64,000 bases of DNA, taken from contig NZ_AMRG01000003.1 of the NCBI RefSeq assembly GCF_000299895.1, forward strand, positions 1 to 64,000, given 5' to 3'. Below the pieces are notes generated by a model. The model had not been told where the DNA came from and did not search any database. It saw only the letters and a list, made by a program, of their open reading frames with translations. A program made the position numbers and the translations under genes. Positions 1-8,614 of the stretch are shown here, in pieces. The stretch comes from Idiomarina xiamenensis 10-D-4 (GTDB taxonomy: Bacteria > Pseudomonadota > Gammaproteobacteria > Enterobacterales > Alteromonadaceae). Positions within the stretch are counted from its first letter, which is position 1. The number at the start of each line of letters is the position of its first letter.

Positions 1-100
1 GAGCATTGCCTTGTTGGTCGTGATTTCTGCGTACCGTTTTGATGATCTGTACAATACCGCCGGTGACGATACCGACGATGATGATAGCGGTTAAATTCAT
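1..100 (-). CDS. 5' part of a small membrane protein gene (partial)
   Basis: An ATG at 98-100 on the minus strand opens a frame that runs off the window edge after 33 codons. The visible protein starts MNLTAIIIVGIVTGG, giving one hydrophobic segment at about residues 3-20, followed by a basic stretch (KTVRRNH). This is the layout of short one-pass inner-membrane proteins such as PspB-like or other small hypothetical proteins, but I cannot name the family from 33 residues. An AAGAGAA stretch lies about 7 nt before the ATG and a promoter-like pair lies at 159-187. It is divergent from the enzyme gene at 303. Confidence 0.55.
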   Translation of the reverse strand, partial: MNLTAIIIVGIVTGGIVQIIKTVRRNHDQQGNA

Positions 101-158
101 GAAGTTCTCTTGTTCAGGTTGTTATGACGTTGTTGTTTTTTACTGATACTGAGCTTAC

Positions 159-187
159 GTTTTAGCAAATCACCGCGTTCATGCCAA
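159..187 (-). promoter_or_regulatory. candidate sigma70 promoter for the small membrane protein gene
   Basis: Read on the minus strand: TTGGCA (-35, 5 of 6 consensus bases), 17-nt spacer, TAAAAC (-10, 4 of 6). It would start transcription near 152, about 50 nt before the ATG at 100. Seen in sequence only. Confidence 0.4.
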
Positions 188-230
188 GTAGACGCTACAA
201 CGATGTCTTTAACTATTCATCAAAACCGAC

Positions 231-259
231 TTGCCTCAGGAGGCACTAAACTATATGTT
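231..259 (+). promoter_or_regulatory. candidate sigma70 promoter for the gene at 303
   Basis: TTGCCT (-35, 4 of 6), 17-nt spacer, TATGTT (-10, 4 of 6). The predicted start is near 266, about 37 nt before the ATG at 303. Confidence 0.35.
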
Positions 260-302
260 TCGTTGCTGTCAAAAACACCGTAACACCGTGTAGGATACCC
301 TC

Positions 303-1508
303 ATGCTAACATCTGCAATTTATCGCAGTCGCCAATACTGGCGTCTGCTTTTACTGAGTTTGAGTTTGACTATGATCACCAGCGTCCATGCCCAAAGCCC
401 ACAACAAGTGCGTTTTGCCACTTACAATGTGAGTATGGACGCGAGTAATTATTTGGCCTTTGAGGATATTCCCAAACAAGGTGCCAAGGCCTTAGCGTCT
501 GCCTTAGCAGAGCAGACTCAGCAAATTAAAAACATTGCACATGTGATTCAACGCGTGCGCCCGGACGTCATTTTACTGAACGAGTTTGATTATATTGATG
601 CGGCTAAAGGCGTCGATGTTTTCCGCAAACAGTATCTAGCGGTGGCGCAAGCTGACGATGTTAAGGCCATCGATTACCCTTACGTCTATATTGCCCCGGT
701 GAATACCGGCCAACCTTCACCTTTCGACCTTGACCGTAACGGTAAAAAAGAGCGTTTTGGTGCCGACGCTTGGGGCTTTGGTCTATATCCGGGACAGTAT
801 GGCATGGTGTTGCTGTCACGCTATCCCATCCTTACCGAACAAGTGCGCACCTTCCAGCATTTTAAATGGCAGGATATGCCTAATGCTTTGCAAGTGACCG
901 TGCCGGGTAGCGATGAACCTTGGTACAGTAAGCAAGCGATGGCGCAGTTTCCGTTAAGCTCTAAGAGTCATTGGGACGTGCCGATTCGAGTCGGCGAACA
1001 GATTATTCATGCATTAGTGAGTCACCCCACACCGCCTGTTTTTGACGGTGAGGAGAATCGCAATGGTAAGCGTAACCACGACGAAATTCGCCTTTGGGCC
1101 GACTACGTTAACGATGCCGACTATTTGATCGACGACAACGGCGTTAAAGGTGGCTTAGCCTCAGAGACTCGCTTTGTCATTATGGGTGATCAAAACGCCT
1201 CGGTTGAGAGCAACGACAATGTCGACGGCGCCATTTTACAGCTACTCAATCACCCTCTAATTCAGGGTGACATGGCCCCTACCAGTAAAGGCGGTGCAGA
1301 ACACACACCGGATAATCCGCAAGCAAACACTCACACCGCGAGCTGGCGCAAGCGTGCCGATTACGTACTGCCTTCACAATTCGGGTTAACCATCGTTAAC
1401 AGCGGCATTTTCTGGCCAACCAAAGACGAGCCGTTATATGAATTGGTGCAAAAACGCGAAGCGACATCTGACCATCGCTTGGTTTGGGTTGATTTGAAAG
1501 TTAACTAA
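303..1508 (+). CDS. secreted endonuclease/exonuclease/phosphatase family protein
   Basis: The 401-residue protein has an N-terminal signal peptide (basic n-region, Leu-rich core, probable cleavage after SVHA at residue 30), so it is exported. The rest matches the EEP (DNase I-like) fold motifs: TYNVS with Asn42, LLNEFDY with metal-ligand Glu94, a central YGMVLLSRYPI strand, an HPTPP segment, MGDQN, and the C-terminal SDHRLVW with Asp390/His391. These are the usual metal and catalytic residues of the superfamily. The substrate (nucleic acid, phospholipid or another phosphoester) cannot be read from the sequence. It is a stand-alone gene with only a weak AGGA-like ribosome site before the ATG, and it converges on the DUF1275 gene. 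Confidence 0.85.
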   Translation: MLTSAIYRSRQYWRLLLLSLSLTMITSVHAQSPQQVRFATYNVSMDASNYLAFEDIPKQGAKALASALAEQTQQIKNIAHVIQRVRPDVILLNEFDYIDAAKGVDVFRKQYLAVAQADDVKAIDYPYVYIAPVNTGQPSPFDLDRNGKKERFGADAWGFGLYPGQYGMVLLSRYPILTEQVRTFQHFKWQDMPNALQVTVPGSDEPWYSKQAMAQFPLSSKSHWDVPIRVGEQIIHALVSHPTPPVFDGEENRNGKRNHDEIRLWADYVNDADYLIDDNGVKGGLASETRFVIMGDQNASVESNDNVDGAILQLLNHPLIQGDMAPTSKGGAEHTPDNPQANTHTASWRKRADYVLPSQFGLTIVNSGIFWPTKDEPLYELVQKREATSDHRLVWVDLKVN

Positions 1509-1534
1509 TTGCCATGCAATTGGCGGTCGCGCAA

Positions 1535-2194
1535 TTAGCGCGGCTGCCGTATGAGCACTTGATGATAAAGTATCGCCAGCAAGACGCATAGCCCAGCAGG
1601 GAATAGCAAGGTCTGAAAGCCGTAGAGCGGAAACAAACTTGCGCCCAATACACCACCGCCAATAAACCCGAAAATAATCAACACAAACAGCAAGGCTTTG
1701 CGTTTATCAAAGGTCTCGCCACGTATGGCAGCGCCCAACATAATGCCTAAATCGGTAAAAATGCCGGTGACATGAGTGGTACGCACGATAGCACCGCTGT
1801 AGGTGGTGGCAAACGCATTTTGTAGGCCACAGGCAGCAGAAGCCAAGTAGTGCCCCGCAATGTAGCCCTGTTGTAGCAAATAGCACGCCAGCCCAAGTAA
1901 CAGCGCTTCAAGCAGTAATAGCACTTCGTAATGGCGGCCTAAACGTAAACGCCCTTGCGGGATAATCATACCTGACAGGCATGCACCCAGCAGAAAGCTG
2001 ACTAACACCCCCACTAAATGCCAGCTAGCGCTGCTACCGCTGAGCAACTCGGAGCCTAATAAAGTTGCGGTACCCGACAGGTGCGATACCGATTGGTGTT
2101 GGAAACCCAATAAGCCCACCGCATTAACGGTGCCCGCCAATAGCGCCAGTAAGAACGCGCCGTATTCGACCCAGGCTGGTAGGCGGTTAATCAT
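1535..2194 (-). CDS. DUF1275 (YoaK-type) membrane protein
   Basis: This 219-residue protein is almost entirely hydrophobic, with about six predicted transmembrane helices. The N-terminal signature AGTVNAVGLLGFQ followed by SVSHLSGTATLLG is characteristic of the DUF1275/YoaK family. A second family feature is the mid-protein stretch with TTHVTGIFTDLG. No biochemical role is established for the family as far as I know; some members are annotated as permeases without proof. It is convergent with the EEP gene (26 nt between stops) and lies just outside the AT-rich polysaccharide island, sharing the composition of the host flank. Confidence 0.85.
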   Translation of the reverse strand: MINRLPAWVEYGAFLLALLAGTVNAVGLLGFQHQSVSHLSGTATLLGSELLSGSSASWHLVGVLVSFLLGACLSGMIIPQGRLRLGRHYEVLLLLEALLLGLACYLLQQGYIAGHYLASAACGLQNAFATTYSGAIVRTTHVTGIFTDLGIMLGAAIRGETFDKRKALLFVLIIFGFIGGGVLGASLFPLYGFQTLLFPAGLCVLLAILYHQVLIRQPR

Positions 2195-2235
2195 TATCGA
2201 TATCTGACACCATTCTTTTCAACGTCCCCCTCGAT

Positions 2236-3240
2236 TTACTGATTGTAAAACTCTCTATACCAAGCGATAAACTTGGCTACCCCCTCCTTAACACCCACTT
2301 GAGGCTTATACCCTGTCGCCTCAAAAAGATCTTCAGTATCGGCATATGTTCGGTAAACGTCTCCAGGTTGCATCGCCCTGAAGTTTTTCTTAGCCGTAAC
2401 GCCAAGCTCATTCTCAATCGCAGCAATAAAATCCATTAAATTGATGGGACTACCGTGTCCTATATTGTACACCGCGTATGGTGCAGAACTACTTGCAGGA
2501 GAACCTGACTCAACGCGCCAGTTCTCATTTACTTGAGGTACGACATCAGCACTACGCAAAACCCCCTCGACGATGTCATCAATATAAGTGAAATCTCTCC
2601 ACATATCACCATGATTATTGATATCAATGATTTCACCATTAAGGATTTTCCGAGTAAAAATAAAAGGCGCCATGTCTGGCCGTCCCCATGGTCCGTAAAC
2701 CGTGAAGAACCGCAGACCGGTTGTTGGAATACCATAAAGGTGAGCGTACGAGTGAGCCATTACTTCATTAGATTTCTTCGTAGCAGCGTACAGTGAAACG
2801 GGATGGTCGACTGAATCGCTGGTAGAAAATGGGACTTTCGCATTTAATCCATAAACAGAGCTCGAAGAAGCGTAAACCAGATGTCCTACCTTCGAATGTC
2901 GGCAACCTTCTAAAATGTTAAGATGCCCAACTAAATTGGAATCAGCATACGCATGGGGTTTTTCGATAGAATAACGAACGCCAGCCTGCGCTCCTAAATG
3001 AATAACTCTTTGAAACTCATGCTTTCTAAATAAACCTTCAATTCCTTTTCGGTCGGCTAAATCTAATAACTGGAAAGAGAAATTATCATGTTTAATTCGT
3101 TCTAAACGAGCTAGTTTCAGGTCAACATCGTAATAATCATTATTATTATCTATACCAACAACTTCATGACCATCGTTTAAGAGGCCTTCCGCAACCTTAC
3201 TCCCAATAAAACCTGAAACACCCGTCACTAAATACTTCAT
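2236..3240 (-). CDS. UDP-glucuronate 4-epimerase (NAD-dependent epimerase)
   Basis: The 334-residue protein is an extended short-chain dehydrogenase/reductase. It has the NAD-binding Gly-rich motif GVSGFIG (residues 7-13), an acidic residue at the end of beta2 (GIDNNNDYYD), an SSSSVYG serine segment near 125-131 and the catalytic pair Tyr151/Lys155. The overall pattern (HLGAQAGVRYSIEKP, FFTVYGPWGRPDMA, YNIGHGSP) is that of UDP-glucuronate 4-epimerases of the CapI/LspL type, which convert UDP-GlcA to UDP-GalA in the cytoplasm for polysaccharide synthesis. It is the last gene of the minus-strand polysaccharide operon, 3 nt after the GT2 gene. No UDP-glucose dehydrogenase is in the window, so UDP-GlcA must come from elsewhere. 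Confidence 0.87.
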   Translation of the reverse strand: MKYLVTGVSGFIGSKVAEGLLNDGHEVVGIDNNNDYYDVDLKLARLERIKHDNFSFQLLDLADRKGIEGLFRKHEFQRVIHLGAQAGVRYSIEKPHAYADSNLVGHLNILEGCRHSKVGHLVYASSSSVYGLNAKVPFSTSDSVDHPVSLYAATKKSNEVMAHSYAHLYGIPTTGLRFFTVYGPWGRPDMAPFIFTRKILNGEIIDINNHGDMWRDFTYIDDIVEGVLRSADVVPQVNENWRVESGSPASSSAPYAVYNIGHGSPINLMDFIAAIENELGVTAKKNFRAMQPGDVYRTYADTEDLFEATGYKPQVGVKEGVAKFIAWYREFYNQ

Positions 3241-3243
3241 AGA

Positions 3244-4053
3244 TCACCTTGCAAGCTTGTATGCCCAGTTTTTAATAAAGTTAGGAGATAATCTCAAAAA
3301 AAACTTAATAACTGCATTAAAAACATAGTTTTTATTTGTTAAAAATCCGATTTTTCTCTGGTAGCTTAAAAGTTTCATTTCTTGTTGAAAATAGCGAAAT
3401 CCTCTTCTTGCGAAAAGGCCATTTCCTGAACGCATATTCAACAACGTATCGGGTAAGTTTGCTAATCTATGCCCTTTCGTAATTAATAGGCTCCACAAGG
3501 CATAATCTTGAGCTTTCCTCAGTTCAGGATAGCCACCAACCGATTCAATTACACTCTTACGAAAAATAACCACTGGATGACTGAGAGGACTACGCCGTAT
3601 TGCAAACGCCGCCACCGACTCTGGCTCTAACGGCAAAGAACGCTTATTAATTTTAGTAACAAACTCTTCATCCCACTCATCAATACTAGCACTTGATGCA
3701 CTAATATCTGGATTATCATTCATAAACTTGATTTGCTTTTCAAATCGATTAGGAAGAGAAACATCATCAGTATCCATACGTGCGACTAATTCATGTCGAC
3801 AGTATTCCAAGCCAACATTCAGAGCCTTACCTAAGCCAACATTCTCTTCCAATCCAACAACCGTTAAGATCTCTCCCAGCTTAAACTGATATCGTTCTAT
3901 TTCACTTTCTAGCTCCGCATTAATCGGCCCATCTTTGACCAAAACGATTTGAGCCGGCTTATATGTCTGATTCTCCCAAATGCTATATAACGCATCTTTC
4001 AGATAACCAGGCCGCTCCCCTGCGTAGACAGATATCAATACAGAAAGGCTCAT
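3244..4053 (-). CDS. family 2 glycosyltransferase
   Basis: The 269-residue protein has a GT-A fold N-terminus (LSVLISVYAGERPGYL), the nucleotide-sugar region VLVKDG around residues 38-42, and the metal-binding motif MDTDD at residues 93-97. It resembles the AmsE-type capsule/O-antigen GT2 enzymes. There is no transmembrane segment; the C-terminus is basic and aromatic, suggesting peripheral membrane association. It probably adds one sugar to the undecaprenyl-linked repeat unit. The start codon overlaps the stop of the upstream propeller gene by 4 nt, so the two are translationally coupled. Donor and acceptor are unknown. Confidence 0.85.
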   Translation of the reverse strand: MSLSVLISVYAGERPGYLKDALYSIWENQTYKPAQIVLVKDGPINAELESEIERYQFKLGEILTVVGLEENVGLGKALNVGLEYCRHELVARMDTDDVSLPNRFEKQIKFMNDNPDISASSASIDEWDEEFVTKINKRSLPLEPESVAAFAIRRSPLSHPVVIFRKSVIESVGGYPELRKAQDYALWSLLITKGHRLANLPDTLLNMRSGNGLFARRGFRYFQQEMKLLSYQRKIGFLTNKNYVFNAVIKFFLRLSPNFIKNWAYKLAR

Positions 4054-5315
4054 TCTGGCAGCTCCAATTTATAAAGCTGTCTCTGTCCTGTATAAACAGA
4101 ATCAAAAAAAACCGCCTTACCATCTACAGATAACCTCGGATGTAAATCACAGCGCGTCTCACCAGCGTATTCAAAACCGTGAAAGAATTCACCTAGATGC
4201 CTGACTTCTCCGGACCTCCAGTTACATAACATTAAGTGTTGCATACGCGCTTTATCAGGATATGTGTCGGTAACAAACCAATCACCGGCTACATGAGGAT
4301 GACCGTCACCGAAAGCACTCAAGACATCGTGCTTAAACGGTGTAAATTCAGCGCTTTCGACGTCAATCAACCAATACCCATCTTTATTCCCCGGACCTCT
4401 CATGTACCCTAGAATGGTCGATGTGTCAGCCCAGAAGCAATGACTAACCATGCCGTAATCACTTAATAACGACAGTTCACCGGTATTGGCATCCGCCAGC
4501 AGTAATCGATCAATTCGCCGCTTTCCGATGAGGTAGCGGTGCATGACAATAAACTGTTCTCCGGAGGGGGAGATCATCACATGATTAAACTTGTGAACGG
4601 CTCCGTTAAATTCATCCACAGGCTTAATTTGGCAGGCATCAGCTAGCGAAACAAGAAGCCGGGACTTGCCAGAATGAAAGTCTACTTTCCACAAACCGTC
4701 CTGCTCAAGACTTGGTAAGGGGCTCTCTCTTGTCTGTAAGTGATTACGATAACCATAGTCAGGTCTAAGCTGCATTAACCGTTCGTAATTTAAGGAGATG
4801 AAATAATCTTTCCGAAAAGCATCTTGCACCGGATACTCAAACCTTCTAACCTCATCTTTAGCTTCGAGTGAATAAGCTCGAGCGACGTAGCCTTGAAGCT
4901 TCGCGTCAAAATCGTTAAAAATAAAGATGTCGTCATCTAACCACTGTGCTCTGCATCCTTGTTGCCAGTTATAAGCGTTAACCGGAAGGGACACAATAAG
5001 CTGATTATTTCCATCAAAAACAACCAAATCAATTGAGTCTGATGCTGACGGTAGCTTCGTGGTAGATCGCCCTGTGATATGGGATAGCACTAAGCCTTTG
5101 CTGTTTTCTGGGGACTTATCATAATAGCCAAAAAAACTGCCATTCTGTTGCACAGAATAGGAAGTCAATTTACCGACCGCTTGGACTGTATAGTTTTTTT
5201 TGTTTTTCAAAAACATAAGACGAGAGTAAGCTACTTTTGCCAGTCTTTTTAATGCAGGAAACCTTGCCAGCAACTTTGCTAAACTACGTTCGAAACCACT
5301 AAAGCTACTACTCAC
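4050..5315 (-). CDS. predicted beta-propeller protein of the polysaccharide cluster
   Basis: This is a 421-residue soluble protein without signal peptide. The first 45 residues are basic and amphipathic (ALKRLAKVAYSRLMFLKNKKN). The rest is built of repeated beta-rich units: FFGYYDKSP, VVFDGNNQLIVSLP, HVMISPSGEQFIVMHRY, SHCFWADTSTILGYM, GDGHPHVAGDWFVTDTYPD, and DLHPRLSVDGKAVFFDS. The S/P-D-G-x-x-V/I turns and conserved His residues recall propellers of the oligogalacturonate-lyase (PL22)/TolB type. I do not recognise a characterised member. The position between two glycosyltransferases with 4-nt overlaps on both sides shows it belongs to the polysaccharide pathway. It might be a glycosyltransferase accessory, a lyase or a sugar-binding protein. 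Confidence 0.6.
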   Translation of the reverse strand: MSSSFSGFERSLAKLLARFPALKRLAKVAYSRLMFLKNKKNYTVQAVGKLTSYSVQQNGSFFGYYDKSPENSKGLVLSHITGRSTTKLPSASDSIDLVVFDGNNQLIVSLPVNAYNWQQGCRAQWLDDDIFIFNDFDAKLQGYVARAYSLEAKDEVRRFEYPVQDAFRKDYFISLNYERLMQLRPDYGYRNHLQTRESPLPSLEQDGLWKVDFHSGKSRLLVSLADACQIKPVDEFNGAVHKFNHVMISPSGEQFIVMHRYLIGKRRIDRLLLADANTGELSLLSDYGMVSHCFWADTSTILGYMRGPGNKDGYWLIDVESAEFTPFKHDVLSAFGDGHPHVAGDWFVTDTYPDKARMQHLMLCNWRSGEVRHLGEFFHGFEYAGETRCDLHPRLSVDGKAVFFDSVYTGQRQLYKLELPE

Positions 5316-6400
5316 TTTTCCCCCACGACGATACTGTTATAAAGATCTTGATAGTGCATGGACATTTTTTGAGCAGAAAAGTTGTCATATGCCGAATTCT
5401 TAGCGTCCTCTCGAGATTCGTCATCAAAATCACGGGGCGCTTCAAGCATAGCCCTTTGTAGCGCAGTCGTTCCTTCGGATAGACTGAATAGTTTACACGC
5501 ACGACTTGCCACGTCAGCAATTTCTTGATGTGACTGGATATTAGATAAAATAGCCGGAAGGCCCGATGCTAAAGCTTCTAACACAGTATTCGGTAAACCT
5601 TCCGAAAGCGACGCAGAGACAAAATAGTCAGCTCCAGCCAAATAATCGGCAACGTTAGATACATTCCCAGGCAGTATTACTCCCTTAACCCTTAGCGATT
5701 CTAGCTGCTCTTTCTGCGGTCCATCACCAAGTATGACCAAGCTGCCTCGTTGTTTTTCAGGCAAAGAAGAAAACGCTTTAATAATAAAAGACATATTCTT
5801 TCTGGGTATTAAGCTACCCACCGATACATAAATAGGCTTTGCGTACTCTTTAAGGACTGAGCCATCCGCACCAGTAGTTGCCGACAAGTTCACACCGTTC
5901 TGAATAGCCTGACCACTAATACCTACATCGGCAAACTGTTTCTGAATTGTTTCAGAGCAAGTCACTAAGTGCTTGCAGCGCTTCATAATGGAAAAGTGCT
6001 GTTTAACCATCATGCCACCTTTGACCTTACCAAATTTAGTTGGATAGTCTGCAGGCGGAAAATTTCTAGCGGTCATGACCCAAGGAATCCCTGACTTACT
6101 CCTACTCATCAAGCCATCAGCTCTGATGCCTTGAGTGTGGATGATGTCTGGAGCTAGCACATCAATGACCTTCCGCAAGCCATGCTTTGCTTTCCATATT
6201 CCCTGAATTCGAGATAGGTTAAGGGATAATAGCTCTACCTCTAAAGCTGCAAATGCTTTCCATCGACTATCTGCGGGCTCAGGTGATAGCGTCAACACGC
6301 ATGGCTCAAACCGGCTTCTATCAAGGTTTGAAATTAAATTGTAGAGCTGAGTAGTCGGCCCGGTAGCCTTCAATGTACTAACAATGAACAGTACTTTCAT
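5312..6400 (-). CDS. family 4 glycosyltransferase
   Basis: The 362-residue GT-B enzyme has two Rossmann domains. The N-terminal domain starts MKVLFIVSTLKATGPTTQ. The C-terminal donor domain carries VSVGSLIPRKN (about 192-202), VILGDGP (about 222-228) and the retaining GT4 E-x7-E signature with Glu267 and Glu275 in SEGLPNTVLEALASG. It is predicted to be cytoplasmic or peripheral, adding a sugar to the lipid-linked repeat unit. The stop overlaps the propeller start by 4 nt, and 7 nt separate it from the polymerase gene upstream. The sugar donor cannot be deduced. Confidence 0.86.
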   Translation of the reverse strand: MKVLFIVSTLKATGPTTQLYNLISNLDRSRFEPCVLTLSPEPADSRWKAFAALEVELLSLNLSRIQGIWKAKHGLRKVIDVLAPDIIHTQGIRADGLMSRSKSGIPWVMTARNFPPADYPTKFGKVKGGMMVKQHFSIMKRCKHLVTCSETIQKQFADVGISGQAIQNGVNLSATTGADGSVLKEYAKPIYVSVGSLIPRKNMSFIIKAFSSLPEKQRGSLVILGDGPQKEQLESLRVKGVILPGNVSNVADYLAGADYFVSASLSEGLPNTVLEALASGLPAILSNIQSHQEIADVASRACKLFSLSEGTTALQRAMLEAPRDFDDESREDAKNSAYDNFSAQKMSMHYQDLYNSIVVGEK

Positions 6401-6407
6401 ATTTTAC

Positions 6408-7490
6408 CTAATTAAAAATTATTGTTTGATAAGGTTCTGCATTTTGAACCGTCGTCACAAACATTAGAATCGCAAACCCGATGACACAAAGATAAATTAA
6501 TGGCCGCGAACTTTTTGAAAAAATTAAAACCATCGAGGGTAAAATGATGGTTAAGGCTGGCGTGCAGAACAAATCTTTTATTCTCGCAAACATAATGCCG
6601 TAATCAATGAAAAAGAACATCATCGATAGACCATATATATAAACAGGTATTAAAATTGAATTATAAGCGTTCTTATCTACTAGCCTTTTGTAGAAAATAA
6701 TAGCGGGCATAGCTACGGCAAGATGGATGAGTGCTGTCCCTCCAAAAATAGAATACGCCTCAGCGAACTTAGAATCCATATACCTAATAAGTCTAAACTC
6801 CTCGCCCATCCCCATGATCTCAGAAAAATAAATAATAATCTTCATACCAAAGCCACCTGCCGCGGCAAGTAGAAAAGATATAAACAACACAAAAGACATC
6901 ATTATCGGGTTGGCAAATTTTTTAAAAAAATAAATAAGAAAAGATAATGCCGCGGCGATATGCACTAACAATCCAGAAACCGCTGCAGTACTATAAGCCC
7001 AATGCCTGTGCTGGTACAAATAATACACACTCAACAAGGCTAACGCCGACGATAAACCATTCCGGATCTGTCCTAAATCAGCTCGCATCCACATCGCGAC
7101 ATATAGCAGCAGAGAAAGATAAAAAAAGTTCGACATTTTCTTAAAAGCGTAAAACTTTATCGCAATGGATATTGCTGCAATAAAAAAAATGAAAACTTCA
7201 AAATTACCGCCTAACGATTTGACCAACAGGATTAAAAAAGAATAAAAACTTTCTACCGGCTTTTCACCAGACAAAGGGATATAGTTGGGAAAACTTAATC
7301 TTGAAAAGTCATCAACATAGTTAAAAATAACTTGATAATTAAAATAATCGATAGACGCATATCTTAGGCCCACAAACAGCACCAACAACCAATAAAAAGC
7401 GGGAGCCAGCTCCATAAGCTTCGTTCTTCTGTTAGCGGTTAGCACAGAAGCAAGCATGGTAAGAGCCATCGGCAAAAGATATATCAGCAT
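6408..7490 (-). CDS. EpsG/Wzy-type polysaccharide polymerase
   Basis: The 360-residue polytopic membrane protein has about ten predicted hydrophobic helices. It shows the EpsG family pattern: an N-terminal GLRYASIDYFNY loop (about residues 42-53) and a central RADLGQIRNGLSSALALLSVYYL segment. Such proteins polymerise lipid-linked repeat units at the periplasmic face of the inner membrane in Wzx/Wzy pathways. Neighbouring wzx and wzz support that role. The gene is among the most AT-rich in the window. An alternative is another integral membrane glycan enzyme, such as a ligase, but EpsG-type polymerase is the best fit. Confidence 0.75.
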   Translation of the reverse strand: MLIYLLPMALTMLASVLTANRRTKLMELAPAFYWLLVLFVGLRYASIDYFNYQVIFNYVDDFSRLSFPNYIPLSGEKPVESFYSFLILLVKSLGGNFEVFIFFIAAISIAIKFYAFKKMSNFFYLSLLLYVAMWMRADLGQIRNGLSSALALLSVYYLYQHRHWAYSTAAVSGLLVHIAAALSFLIYFFKKFANPIMMSFVLFISFLLAAAGGFGMKIIIYFSEIMGMGEEFRLIRYMDSKFAEAYSIFGGTALIHLAVAMPAIIFYKRLVDKNAYNSILIPVYIYGLSMMFFFIDYGIMFARIKDLFCTPALTIILPSMVLIFSKSSRPLIYLCVIGFAILMFVTTVQNAEPYQTIIFN

Positions 7491-7510
7491 AAGTTTAGCT
7501 AAAGATGAAC

Positions 7511-8614
7511 TTAGTTAGGTCGTTGGTCGTTAAATAACGCATGGTAAGACTTCAAAATTGCTTCACTAGAGTAACGTTTTGCCGTACTGGCAACGTCAGC
7601 AGAATCCCATTGGTGGCTCAACGCTAAACGGAGTTTATCCGCCAAAACGTCTACGTCCAAGTATGGTGCTAAGTAACCGTTTTTTCCTTCTATAATAATC
7701 TCACTCGGCCCACTAGGGCAGTCAAACGCAACGACCGGAGTACCTAAAGCGGTAGACTCTACTAGCACATTCGGGAAGCCCTCGAAAAGCGAGGTCAATA
7801 CCGTTAAATTAGCGGATAAATAGTAAGGTATCATTTCCTCTTGGAATCCCTCGAAATCCACACGCTCTGCTATACCTAGTTCGTTGGCACACTTCTTTAA
7901 ACTCTTTTCCAAACTACCTTGTCCAACTATTTTTAATCTTAATTCCGGAAATTCAGATATAATTGCTGAAAACCCCTTAAGGGCGTAATGGAAAGCTTTT
8001 TGTTCTTCCAGACGACCAACACACAGTAGATAACCACCTTTATGAACATTCAAGCTATTTTTATTAGCGTAGCTACTGACTGATTCGGAAACGGGGTTAT
8101 TAATAACTATGACCTTTTCCGAAGGAATGCCTAAGTAAGAAAGTAAGTCTTCCTTCATTGCTGAAGACTGAGCTATAATTGCATCAGAAGATGAATAGAA
8201 TTTTTTTATAAGGAATTTAGCTATAACTCCATGCCAAAGCCCTTTTTTATTTGATTCCGCAATAGAGAGAAATATAATATTTCTTGATATTAGTCTAAAT
8301 TGTGAAGTAGTTAATTTCTTCAAAATTGCTAAAACTACAGATATTTGTCGATTGAAAGACAAAATCTGACTTGGTCTGTTAGTTCGGATATAACGCCAAA
8401 TGCTAAAAATTGAGTAGCGGGCATGCTTTACGTTTAAATCGATTAAATTTACCGCTGACGATAATTCTTTATCGCGCACTGCACCATTGAGGTTCAGAGC
8501 TACTAAATCGATCTGATAACCTTGCTTAACCAACATATTCGCTAAAGTAACGCATACCTTTTCAGCTCCTCCTCCGCGTAAATTACCGATGATAAAAGTG
8601 ACTTTTTTATTCAT
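7511..8614 (-). CDS. family 4 glycosyltransferase
   Basis: This 367-residue GT-B enzyme has an N-terminal acceptor domain with the GGGAEKV loop (residues 14-20). The donor domain has LLCVGRLEEQKAF (about 196-208), LKIVGQGSLE (about 227-236) and the E-x7-E signature Glu278/Glu286 in FEGFPNVLVESTALGTP. Enzymes of this layout add hexoses or N-acetylhexosamines during O-antigen or capsule assembly. The start overlaps the asparagine-synthase-like gene by 4 nt, so the two are probably co-translated. Composition is AT-rich like its neighbours. Confidence 0.86.
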   Translation of the reverse strand: MNKKVTFIIGNLRGGGAEKVCVTLANMLVKQGYQIDLVALNLNGAVRDKELSSAVNLIDLNVKHARYSIFSIWRYIRTNRPSQILSFNRQISVVLAILKKLTTSQFRLISRNIIFLSIAESNKKGLWHGVIAKFLIKKFYSSSDAIIAQSSAMKEDLLSYLGIPSEKVIVINNPVSESVSSYANKNSLNVHKGGYLLCVGRLEEQKAFHYALKGFSAIISEFPELRLKIVGQGSLEKSLKKCANELGIAERVDFEGFQEEMIPYYLSANLTVLTSLFEGFPNVLVESTALGTPVVAFDCPSGPSEIIIEGKNGYLAPYLDVDVLADKLRLALSHQWDSADVASTAKRYSSEAILKSYHALFNDQRPN

